A stretch of 64,000 nucleotides of DNA, taken from assembly GCF_014898815.1 (NCBI RefSeq), contig NW_026515543.1, positions 4,650,001-4,714,000 on the forward strand, written 5' to 3'. Made by a program: the position numbers and the translations under genes. This document shows, piece after piece, positions 37,274-47,171 of this stretch; positions within the stretch are counted from its first letter, which is position 1; every line of letters begins with the position of its first letter. A model generated the notes under the pieces. The model worked only from the letters and a program-made list of their open reading frames with translations, was not told where the DNA came from and ran no database searches. The stretch comes from Panonychus citri. Lineage: Eukaryota; Arthropoda; Arachnida; Trombidiformes; Tetranychidae.

Positions 37274-39588
37274 ATGAATACCATTAAATGTAATAGAAGG
37301 TAAGTAATCTTTTGGAAATTAATTTAGTTTATATTGTAAAGAATTAAGAATATAAATTAAATTTAAAAGAGAGAGAGAGAATAGAATAATTTTGTTGTGT
37401 CTTCATCCAATTTGTGTTTTTTTTTCTCTTTTTCTTTGTGTTCTCTTTATTTCTATTCTATAATTTAAATGGTAATATTTTTTTCTTCTTGTGATCATCA
37501 TCAACAATTTGTTCTTGGCAAAAAATGATGAATTTTAATTCCATCATTAATTTAAAAGACAAGTGAATATAAATGATTTTCCCGAAGAAATTTTAGAGAA
37601 AATTTTAATCCAGACTACCACAGATCTAGAAGGATCCATGATGGCGGCTGCTGGTTAGTGAGAGAAGAGAATTTTTTTCTTCCCTATTTGGGTTCAAATT
37701 GTTACTCACCGGCAAAAATTTTCTCTTTTCGATTTTTACATTTATTCTTTTTTTTTCTCTCTGTTTGTGTCTTTCTCTTTCATCTTACTTCAATCTTTCA
37801 TTTCACAGTTTGCAAAAGATGGCGACGAATTATGGTAACAAGATTATCTATGGTCAAGTATTTACTTCAAGATCAATGGTTAGATGACGATGGTAACACA
37901 GAAAATCAAGGTTTGTCTTTTGTTTCTTAATAGACTTTGTCATGTGTACAATTAGTGACTTCTAAATTCAGATAATGTTAGTCAATTATAACAAAATAAT
38001 TAATTATTTCTCTCCATCCCTTGTCTACTATCACTAATCAAACCTTTTCCTCTTCAAATTATTAAACCACTTCAAGTGTAGACTTTTGTAATATTTTATC
38101 TCTATGAAAAAAATCCTTAGTTACTTGAATCAATTGATTCACTAACAAATTAACTTGATCAATGTTATTTTCTTTTAATTCATTTCCTATTCCAATTCTC
38201 TTTCCTCTTCTCATCTTTTACCAGATATACTAATAGGTATTCCTAAGGCCAGTTACCTGTTTCTCTATGAGAACGGATCTCACCCGAACATTTTATCAAA
38301 ATGTCTTGGTTGGCTTCCCAATTGTATGGTAAATATCGGTAGGGTTAAGTTCCTGGTTTTATATTTAAATTTGGATTTTTTTCTAACTCTTAAATTCTGT
38401 CTTCAATGTTTTAGGTGGTTGAGGTTTGTAGGCCTGATAATCTGGTTGACGAGGAAGCTCTCCTTCAATTAATCAATTCAAAGACAAACATCAAAGGCTT
38501 TTTCTGGTATCCTAATCACAATAGACGTCAAGGGGCAGCTCATGCACCACTCAAACTTGAAAATGTTGAAATGGCGGCCATTTGCTCAGGAGAGCCTTTT
38601 GCCCTCACTCATACAACTCTTTACTATTGTTGCCGTCAAACGCTCACTCAATTGTACATTTCTAATGAGAATTTATCACCAGCGGCGATATTGCCCAAAT
38701 TTTGTAACCTTCGTCGTCTTCACATGCTTTATCATGACCGTTAGTATCTTTTCACTTTTTGATGCCTTCAAATGAGTTGAATAAGATGATTTCATGATGT
38801 ATTTAGATTCTTTTGTCTCAACTTAATTACAGAAGAGTATATTCTCCCTCGATTACTTACCTACAATGGACCTGTTTTAGAGAATCTTGAGATTTTGGAA
38901 TTGTCGCTCGCAGTTGAATCCATGTTCGATCATGTTACTCACCTTCTTTTATTCTGTCCCAATTTGAAGAGTCTTTTTCTTCGAATAGAAAGTGGTCATC
39001 ATAATTTTGATAATTCGACAAGTAATAGAAGATTTTTTGAGAACGTTGAAAATCTTGTCATAGAAATAGGAAAATCATGGGTTCGTAAAGTAGAAGTAGT
39101 TAAGAACATATTCTTAGTTCAAAAAACTGACTCTTTTTTCTTTACCTTCTTCTTAGGTTTCACATTGTAAATCGGATGATTGGGTTTGTTTTATGGAAAT
39201 TGTTCGATTATTTCCAAATCTAGAAAATTTAGGTCTACGAAATGTTCAAAATCTTTCAGAAGTTCTTATTCTCTCAGCTCTGCAATGGTCATTTAAATTG
39301 AAATTGTTGGACATCAAAACACAAGATGAGATCACAACAAACAAGACAACCCAATTAGATACAATGTCCAACCTCAACGCAGAAAGTTTAGCCTCTTGTC
39401 TTTTTTTCCGAAATCGACTTAAAATCGATTGCTCAGTTACTAAATACACCAACGACTACGAAAGTGAAACTGTACAATCGGGAACTTGGCATGTGAAGGA
39501 AGGTTTCAATTTCATGGCTCACATTTTTCCGCGAGACTTCGCCTACAGCCCAGTGTTTCTCATCGACATGGACCCACAAAACGATTAA
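37274..39588 (+). CDS. F-box protein with leucine-rich-repeat-like region
   Basis: Seven exons, 37274-37299, 37559-37653, 37809-37910, 38225-38328, 38415-38739, 38833-39080 and 39157-39588; 443 residues with consistent phases. The F-box (about 10-60) is split over exons 2 and 3: NDFPEEILEKILIQ, then AAAVCKRWRRIMVTRLSMVK. It should bind Skp1 in an SCF ubiquitin ligase. The rest has irregular leucine-rich repeats (LTQLYISNENLSPAAILPKF, LENLEILELSL, LFPNLENLGLRNVQNL) that would choose the substrate. The first coding exon gives only eight complete residues, and its following acceptor (TTTAAAAG) lacks a strong pyrimidine tract, so the exact N-terminus is uncertain. Several related F-box/LRR families expand in mites and other arthropods; I cannot name this one. 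Confidence 0.82.
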
Positions 39589-40463
39589 AATTTATCGCAG
39601 AAACAATTAATCAACAAAACCGGAATCGTTTAAATTACATATTTTATCAGAAAAAAAACATCGATTACTTTTTAATTGTCAATTATCATATGAAAGTAAT
39701 TACCTTTGTATCTTTGTAAAACATTTCTAAGTGTAACAATCAAATTGCCAATAATTTATATTGTCTTTTTGGCAATTCTCCAAGACTTATTGAGAGTCGA
39801 AATATTAATTCTGTCAATTAATCAAACATATAAAGTTAATTGAATCTAATTGTGATTTAAAAAGCCTTAGATCAATAATCTCAATCGATTGAGATTATCT
39901 CAAGTTGATTACATAATAGAATTAATCGAATAATTAACTAAATAATCTGATCTAATCACCCACCTAATCAGATCAACAATTACCTAACAATCAGAACGAA
40001 CCATTTTCTCTTTTCGTTTTCATCTGAATACATTAATCAACCACTAATTACGAACAATTAACTTGTTTCCTTCGGTAAATAATCTAATTAGTTTTTTTTT
40101 ACTCTAAATAGAATTGAAAATGATTGATTAAATGAGGATGACAATTAAATCTAATTTTTATATTGTCTATTAATCTTTATATTGAAACAACTGCACTTCC
40201 ATTGACAATCAAATACTGTTTACTATTTGATTAAATTTCAATAAAGTAATTAATATGATGATGGTTGTATAGTTTTCGCAATTAATTAATTTTCCAAGGA
40301 CGGAAGAGTTAATTTTCCAAATTAACTTTTTCTTTTTCCATATGAGTATAAAAACTTTTCAATCAAACAAATTGATTGTTATTACTCTTTAGACAGTCTA
40401 TGTGATTGTTAGTTAATCATCTGTTGATTGTGATTCGTTTAATTGTTAATTTTCTCCAACAAA
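39589..40463. promoter_or_regulatory. Intergenic and TATA promoter of secreted-protein gene 1
   Basis: The stretch from about 40035 on is repeated at about 42391, as part of the tandem duplication that created the two secreted-protein genes. A clear TATA box, TATAAAAA, sits at 40347-40354 about 110 bp before the ATG. A conserved word CCAAGGACGGAAGAGTTAAT lies about 40 bp upstream of it. Both elements are kept in the second copy. Confidence 0.6.
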
Positions 40464-41270
40464 ATGATTAAATTAACAATTTTCGCTCTTGTAACTTTGT
40501 GTCTCGCATTCGCCAATGGAGATGGTCAAGAGGAAATGGAAAATGACTCAACCAAATGTGGACAATTGAGAAAGAATATCAGTAAGTAATCATACTCACA
40601 ATTAAATCTAATTGTTATCACATCTAATTTGTTCATTTGTCACCTCCGATGACCAGTAATCAAAATCGTAGATGTCCAAGCCGATGGACATCAAGCGTCT
40701 TGTGCCTGTAAGTATTTACTTGAGTTTCTTATGATTGACCATTGAAAATTTTTCTCTACTTTTGGAAATAGTTAAAAGAACAACTGAAATCGTATCAGAA
40801 ACTTTCAGTAAGTCGAACTGGTCATTTACTGGACAACAGGAAGTAACATTTTCTTTTCTTTTACAGAAGAAGCTGATTCAGAGATGAATTGTGCTGATGC
40901 CTGTAAGAAATTGAAAGAATTGATGAAAGGTAAAGATGAGAATAGGGAAAAGTTGATTTTCCTTTTGAATGTTCTCCTTGTTTTCTAAAAAAAGTTTTTT
41001 CTATTTTCTATTACAGAGGAAGATGAACAGATAATCGCAATGTTCAACGAAGTGAAAGAGAAATTACCTGTAAAATCTTGGCTCGAAAAGCTCGGTCAAC
41101 ATTTCGAAGGAAAGAAAAACAAAAATGACGAAAGAACGAAAATGATCGACGAAGAAGGTAAAAAGTGTCACGATTGCACCATGAAGAATATACAAGTAAT
41201 CGAAAAGAAGTGCGAAGAAATGAACGCCGAAGATCTGGTCAATTCTGTTAAATCTTCTTGTGGTATCTAA
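40464..41270 (+). CDS. Small secreted eight-cysteine protein 1, unknown family
   Basis: I do not recognise this family. Five exons, 40464-40581, 40657-40707, 40772-40807, 40867-40929 and 41017-41270; 173 residues. A signal peptide of about 19 residues (MIKLTIFALVTLCLAFANG) leads a mature protein of about 154 residues that is rich in Lys, Glu and Met and has eight cysteines: TKCGQL, ASCA, NCADAC, KKCHDC, KKCEE and a C-terminal SSCGI. The even number suggests four disulfides. The middle looks helical and amphipathic (CKKLKELMK, MFNEVKEKL, WLEKLGQHF). All introns are in phase 1, so the internal exons of 51, 36 and 63 bp are symmetric and could be skipped without breaking frame. A TATA promoter and small size suggest strong, perhaps tissue-specific expression. 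A salivary or gut role is speculation; the cysteine-helix layout also resembles odorant-binding-like carriers loosely. Confidence 0.82.
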
Positions 41271-42796
41271 TCGACTGACCCAAATTCCCGCTCATCGAAA
41301 TTGTAACTCCCTTTGATTCCATGTTAACAAATCATCAATTTCATTTGTTTCAATTGTTACATGAGATTTGATAAATTCTAGTGATCTGATTAAAAGATTC
41401 ATCACTATTTTATTCTTAATTATTTCAATTTAATCATCTAAGGTCAAAATACTCGACCCGCTTATAATATTTTGTTGAGACAATTGATTCATTTGAATAG
41501 TTTGTCAATTTCTGTTTTATAAAAATAAAAGTTCTCAATCGAAAACAATTAGTTTTTAATTGCATCATATTGTTTTTAATTCTTATAAAAATCTTTTAAA
41601 TCAAACATGGAAGATATTAAGAAATCAAGGCCACTCTTCCCAGTTCAATAATGGTTATTCTGAGTTGCAATGGACGACAGGGTAAAAGACGATGGGATAT
41701 ATGAGTTACTCATCTAAAAGAAAATTCTTGTCGATTTACAAAAAAAATGGGCTAAGAATTATTTCAAATAAACAGTTCGAATTTTTCTCAAAATATTATG
41801 AATTTTAGTAAAAGTTCCCAAACGTTTTCTCCACAGGGTAAATACCAACTACGATTATGATTATCTACATGCACTACATCATTAAGGTCTTTGTGATTGA
41901 ACTGAAATCATTTCAAATTATGCATGAGTCGACTGTTGGGATAACATTAATTATGGATTTTTTTTTAAATCAAGTCCAATGGTCAACACTAGCGACTCTG
42001 TTTCTTGTGAACTAAATTGTCTCAGATCACATGAGCCAATCGATAGTTTCTACCTACAACTGATCAATCTAGATAAATCATATTGTTATGAAAATAATTA
42101 GAAAATCGATAAAATTTAAATTCCTTGGCATCTTATCAGGTCATTCGATTGCGTTGAATTGCACAGATATTAGTCGCTTCGTACATTATTAGTCAATGAA
42201 TTAGAGGTCATTTGGAGGTGAAATTTGACAAATTTTTCTTGATATAAATGACCTAACTGACCTTGAAATTCAGTTAAAACGGAAAAGTGGTCTGTGTTTA
42301 AATCGGAATTTCAGTTGAAAAAACTTTAATCATAACGACCGATTAATAGTTTTGGATCCTCGTTCAGACATTTATCAATTTAAATAAATTAATCAACCAC
42401 TAATTACGACCAATTAACTTTTTCTCTTTGGTAAATAAACTAATTAGTTTTTTTTTCTCATCCAAATGGAATTGAAAACTTGATTGATTAAACGATGATA
42501 ACAATTTAAATCTAATTTTTCATATTCTATGTTGAAACAACTGTCACATTCATTGGCAATCAAATACTATTTACTATTTGATTAAATTAATTAATTAATA
42601 TAATGATTGTTGTAAAAATTTTCGCAGTTAGTTAATTGTTTTAATTTTCCAAGGACGGAAGAGTTAATTGTCCAAATTAACTTTCCATTTGAGTATAAAA
42701 ACTTTTTACCCGAAAACATTGATTGTTATTACTTTTTTGTTATTCATAGTGATTAGTTAATTATCCGTTTGATTGTTAACTCATTTAACCAGCAAA
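41271..42796. promoter_or_regulatory. Spacer between the tandem secreted genes, with gene 2 promoter
   Basis: About 1.1 kb (41271-42380) shows no coding signal. From 42391 the sequence parallels 40035 onward. The conserved CCAAGGACGGAAGAGTTAAT block is at about 42651-42670 and the TATA box TATAAAAA at 42694-42701, about 96 bp before the ATG. Confidence 0.55.
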
Positions 42797-43702
42797 ATGA
42801 TTAAATTAACAATTTTCTGTCTTGTTACTTTGTGTGTCTCATTTACATATGGTGACATCGGAACATGGCCTCAAATTTAAGTCAATGTGGAAAATTAAAA
42901 AATGATATTAGTAAGTAATCAAGTTGACAATTAAATTTAATTGTTCGTTGGAAAGAAATCAAAAGTTCCAAGACTATGTTGGCGTTAATTGGTGTTCGAA
43001 CGACATCTTCGAAACAATCTAAAGTTCTAAATAACTTTTCGAGTTCTAACTTTTGCTTTGTCTTTATTTCTCTTGATGGTCAGTGTCCAAAATCGAGAGT
43101 GTCCAAGCCGATGGAACTCAAGCAGCTTGTGCTAGTAAGTAATTAACTTAATATACTTGAGAAATTATCCTAATTGATTAAATCATTTCCCTTGTTTAAC
43201 AGTAAAAAAAGCAGCTGAAATTGTCATGGATGCGATAAGTAAGTAGATCGATATTTTCGATGACCATTCGAACTTGTAAATTTGATAACTAATTGAATCT
43301 ATCGAAAATCTATTACAGAGGGAACCGAATTAGAGAAGAACTGTGCAGATGATTGTAAGAAGATGATGGACATGATGAAAGGTAAAAACTTCGTTCGAAA
43401 TTTTCTATTTTTCTATTGACCAAATTTTGCTACTTTTCGACTTTGTAGAGGATGAAGAAAAAGCTAAGGCCATTTTTACCGAAGTCAAAGATAAACTCAT
43501 CATGAAGGAATGGCAAGAAAAGATGAAACAGAAACACGAAGAGATGAAAGGCCAAAATCCCGAACGATCTAAATCGTACGAGGAAGAAGGTACAAAGTGT
43601 AAAAATTGTGGAATGAAAAACATGCAGGCCGCTGAAAAGAAGTGCAAAGAAATGAACGCCGACGAACTGGTCAATTCCGTCAAATCTTCTTGTAGTTTGT
43701 AA
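42797..43702 (+). CDS. Small secreted eight-cysteine protein 2, frameshifted in exon 1
   Basis: Tandem paralogue of the preceding gene. Exons are 42797-42910, 43084-43134, 43203-43238, 43319-43381 and 43449-43702. The internal and last exons have exactly the same sizes as in gene 1 (51, 36, 63 and 254 bp), the same phases and all eight cysteines. The signal peptide (MIKLTIFCLVTLCVSFTYG) is intact, but the frame then meets a stop at 42878-42880. The downstream half of exon 1 (ASNLSQCGKLKNDI) is in another frame, reached by one missing base between 42854 and 42880. Exon 1 is 114 bp where 1 mod 3 is required. The rest is clean, so it is either an indel error, a recent null allele, or a protein made without a signal from the ATG at 42864. 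C-terminal exon sequence is well conserved with gene 1 (NSVKSSC). Confidence 0.75.
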
Positions 43703-44822
43703 TCAACTGATCGACAATCGAGACAATTAAGTGTCCATTCGAATATATTTTTATATATTGCCAAATAATCAATTGATTGTTTACCAATATTGAGAAAATC
43801 ATTGAATTAATATTGGAGAAACAATTTTTTTGATCTAATTTATAATGTGACTTTCAGCTTGAAATTGTTTCAATTAATTGTTCATTATAGCTGATTAAGT
43901 GATTCTCTGTTGATTGGTAATTGATTTAATTGTCCATTAAAGTTTCCGTTTAAATCTGCATAAAAAAACAAAATGTATTCATCTCATTTGATTAACTATT
44001 TTTCCTTTAATTGTCAAGGTAAATATAAAATGATTAGTTTTTTGTTTTAACAAATTGGATTAAAATTGATGGATGATTAATCTCATTTCTTTGATTTTTA
44101 ATTGCTGTTTAATGAGACTTGATAGTGATTTTTTTTTCTAGGGATTTGATTTCTTAACGTTGCTTTTTTCTTGCGTCACTGATTAAACGATAATTATTTG
44201 GATTGAGTGACTTGTAATCAACTAATAAATCTAATCGATTAATTTCTGTACAAAAAGCGGACTGATTATCGTAGCTTCAATTTTGGAAATTAATTACACT
44301 TTGTTTTTGGTGGAAATGCAATTAACAATTTCATTTCTTTCGTTGTGTTAAGAACAATCATCAAATTAGTTGATCAAAAATTCTTGATTTCATTTTTGAT
44401 TGTGAATTTTATACACAGGGTTGGGTCTCTTTCGTTTTAGTTGAGCGACAAACTTGTACTAGAATCGATCGGTGTGTTAATCAAACAGAATTTGGTTTCT
44501 ATAGAATGAGAGAAAAGAAATTAATTAATTAATATTAAGTTAATTGGGGCGAAAATTAATAAATTATTTACCATTTTACTGAAGAAATGATTAACTCTAT
44601 TTTTAACTTTTTTCATTGAAGTCTTTTGATTAATCCTTTTCAATACATTATAAGAAGTATATTTGATCACTTTGTTGCTTTTAAATTGTTTACCATTTGA
44701 TTTAGTTTGTGGTGCTGATGATGATGCTGCTGATGGTGGTGATGATTTGATTTGCTGAGAATCGAGACCAGATTTATTCAATTTCTTTGGTTCAGAACTT
44801 TGCAATCTCAGTTCATTACGAT
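43703..44822. other. Intergenic, with an open basic frame at 44521-44860 (minus)
   Basis: The left part is AT-rich without genes. From about 44862 down to 44521 the minus strand is open for about 110 codons in the frame one base off from the neighbouring NEPRO-like CDS. It encodes a Lys/Ser-rich basic segment (e.g. KSNKVIKYTSYNVLKRINQK). It starts without an ATG, directly after a stop, and overlaps the end of that CDS. It may be the lost C-terminal part of that protein; see the findings. Confidence 0.45.
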
Positions 44823-45922
44823 TCAAGGTTGACCAATGTCCTCCATGAGTATATCTTGACCACCATCGAGCTCAGTAACACATTTGATTTGCAGATCTTT
44901 CAATGGTCCATCAATAATTTCATACTCTTCAGGCTGTAAATACATGAGAAAAGGATGAGATTAAATCAATTAAATAAAATAAATTAAACTCTTACATCCA
45001 GTAGATGACCATCAATACAATTGCGACAGTATTCAATTAAACCACCATAGAGATCTGATACATAGATTAACAGAGCTCGACAGATTATACTGAACGAGTA
45101 ATAGGGAAAGAAAAAATTAAGATACAGAAGATGAGTGATTAATCAGTTGCAATTTTGTGGATTAGAGGGATTGTTATGCTTACTTGAGTCGTGAGATTGT
45201 TGACAGAGCGACGACAAAATGAGGGATCATGTGCCCTAATCTTAACCACAACATGCAATGACTAACAGAATACGAAGAGTATTTACAAATTTTATCAAGA
45301 ATATCGGCTAAATTTTGCAATTCTTTCATGACAAAACAAACGCTGAATGCTGAGGGTAATTTAAGTTCCCTGTTCCCATCGTATTTAATACTGGAGGAGG
45401 AAAAAAGATCTCAAATTAGTTATTCAGTATGGATCAAAAATGACAATTAAAATAGTAAAAGGAAATTGACACTACTGACCTGAGAAACGCTTTGCAATCG
45501 TCTTCCAGAACTTCAGATATATTTAATTCGAGATATTGATTGATTAATCGACGAACCTGAATATTTATAAGAGAAAATATTGAGATCACAATGTGAATGT
45601 TTAAATCTTCTGGTGACTTACCTTTTTGAGGAGTGAGCTTATTTTACTGTTTCGCAATCGAATACTGATTTTTTGTAAATTTTTTCGAAAAATTGCAATT
45701 TCCGTCATTAGACATTGATCTCGAGAGAGTGAAATTAAATTCTCTAGCGAATCTTTGATGAGATGATCAACCACTAAAGTAGAGAAAATATAAAAGTATG
45801 AGAAGATGGAAACAAGATGTAAACAAAGAACCAATAGCTAATCAATCAATAGAATTACGAAAGAGATATTAACCTTTATTCAGTTTAGATCCAGCGAATT
45901 CTTCCCAATCATAGGAATCCAT
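44823..45922 (-). CDS. NEPRO-like protein, possibly with truncated C-terminus
   Basis: Six small exons, 45922-45874, 45773-45622, 45556-45480, 45390-45184, 45089-44996 and 44933-44823; 229 residues with all phases consistent. It begins MDSYDWEEFAGSKLNK. The helical core contains SRDQCLMTEIAIFRKNLQKI and FVVALSTISRLNIICRALLI followed by YVSDLYGG. This resembles the conserved region of nucleolus and neural progenitor protein (NEPRO; human region VGLVSRLWVLYKGVLKRLI), which acts with RNase MRP/P-type nucleolar RNA processing. The match is a pattern judgement and not firm. The CDS ends in DIGQP just before an overlapping basic open frame (to 44521) of the kind expected for the NEPRO tail, so the stop may be artificial. 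It is divergent from the RNF17-like gene, 1.25 kb apart. Confidence 0.55.
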
Positions 45923-47171
45923 TGATGACAATTAAAAAAATCTATACAAATTCAATGGTGAAAAGAAAACAAATTAGAAAATAAGAAAATATCAAAAGTG
46001 ATTCTTTCAAAATCTGAATCACCAAACAATACAAAACCCAATCAAACTTAAAGTCTAATTGAACAATTTAAATATTTGGCCTCAATATAAAGACCGACAA
46101 ATATGAAAAACATCCAAAAGACCAAAAAAACGCCAGAAAATTTGATAACATATTAGGCCTGACAATCAAATGGTCATTTGGTCAAGAAAAACATTTAACA
46201 AAAAGAAAACAAAACATTAGATTCAATAAACACTCACCTTGTTTTCACAGTGAATTCAATTTGGTGGAAAAGAAGGCGAATTAAAAATAACTCAATGAGC
46301 AACAACGATAACGAAATGATCAATTTAAAGATTAACTAATTGTTAAATTGTAATGAAGGAAAAAGTGATGGAAATTTAATTAACTAAAGCAAAAGATTTA
46401 CATTGTAGCTTTGGTAACAGAGAGAGAGCACATGGTTAAGCTGATTAGAACATTTTTCCAACCAAATAAGCTCAATGTTCTGAGTGGCGCTTTTTTCCAA
46501 TTCAATTGATTAGCTGAATTACTTGAAATCGAATTAAAAAAACTTCCTCCTAATTAAGCTTATTAAACTATTCTTAATTCATTCGTTCGTTGGTTAATTG
46601 GTTCCTTAATCATTTGATCTGTGACACTTTGATTACTATTATTTTCAATTCTCTGGAAAATCAGTTCAAGAAGCGAAAGATAATTTTCAAGGTTAATTGA
46701 ATTAATTATTCTTTTGTGATTTTAATTTTGGACTTTGAAGTGAATTATATTTGTTGCTAATTGTTTTTCTAATTATTTTGACTGTTTTTAATTGAGAGAA
46801 TTAAAATTGGAATTTTTTTCAAGTTAATTTAAGAAAATCATAAAAACCGCTCGTTAATTTCATCGCTTTTGTTGTCAATAGGATTGGGTGATTTTGTCTT
46901 TTGGAGGCAGTGGTTGTGTTTTTGAACTACAATTAACTAGATTTAACTAGACATGTTTACCTGTTCAAATTGTGTTAATTATTCACCTTGATTGTTGATT
47001 ATTTAGGCTTCACTAACGGTGTCAACGTTTGTTTTTCTCTTTGTACTGATCTTTGGTGTTTACATCATTGGAGAATCTCAATTGTTGCCCTTGATTTTTG
47101 TTTCTTTTCATATTCTTGTTCATCTTTTCATCTTTCTTTAGGTTTGTATTATTGTTCTTGATGTCAATGTG
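45923..47171. other. Intergenic between NEPRO-like and RNF17-like genes
   Basis: Divergent promoter region. A GT donor on the minus strand near 46235 suggests a non-coding first exon for the NEPRO-like gene. The region 46465-46500 is slightly richer in GC (GAGTGGCGC). No coding frame; the minus-strand frame at 47234-47022 is antisense to the next gene. Confidence 0.45.

Larger units (their letters stand above)
40035..43702 (+). repeat. Tandem duplication, about 2.34 kb unit, with promoter and gene
   Basis: Block 40035-41270 aligns with 42391-43702: promoter, TATA box, all five exons and intron positions correspond. Introns are diverged, so the duplication is not very recent, but exon lengths and the core promoter are held. 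Confidence 0.8.

Noticed and set aside
42848..42880. A 30 bp micro-intron to explain the break in secreted gene 2
   Set aside because: GT and AG are present but the join gives the wrong frame and runs into a stop; too short for a normal intron.
43405..43764. 119-codon minus-strand frame opposite secreted gene 2
   Set aside because: Antisense shadow of the highly constrained last exon.
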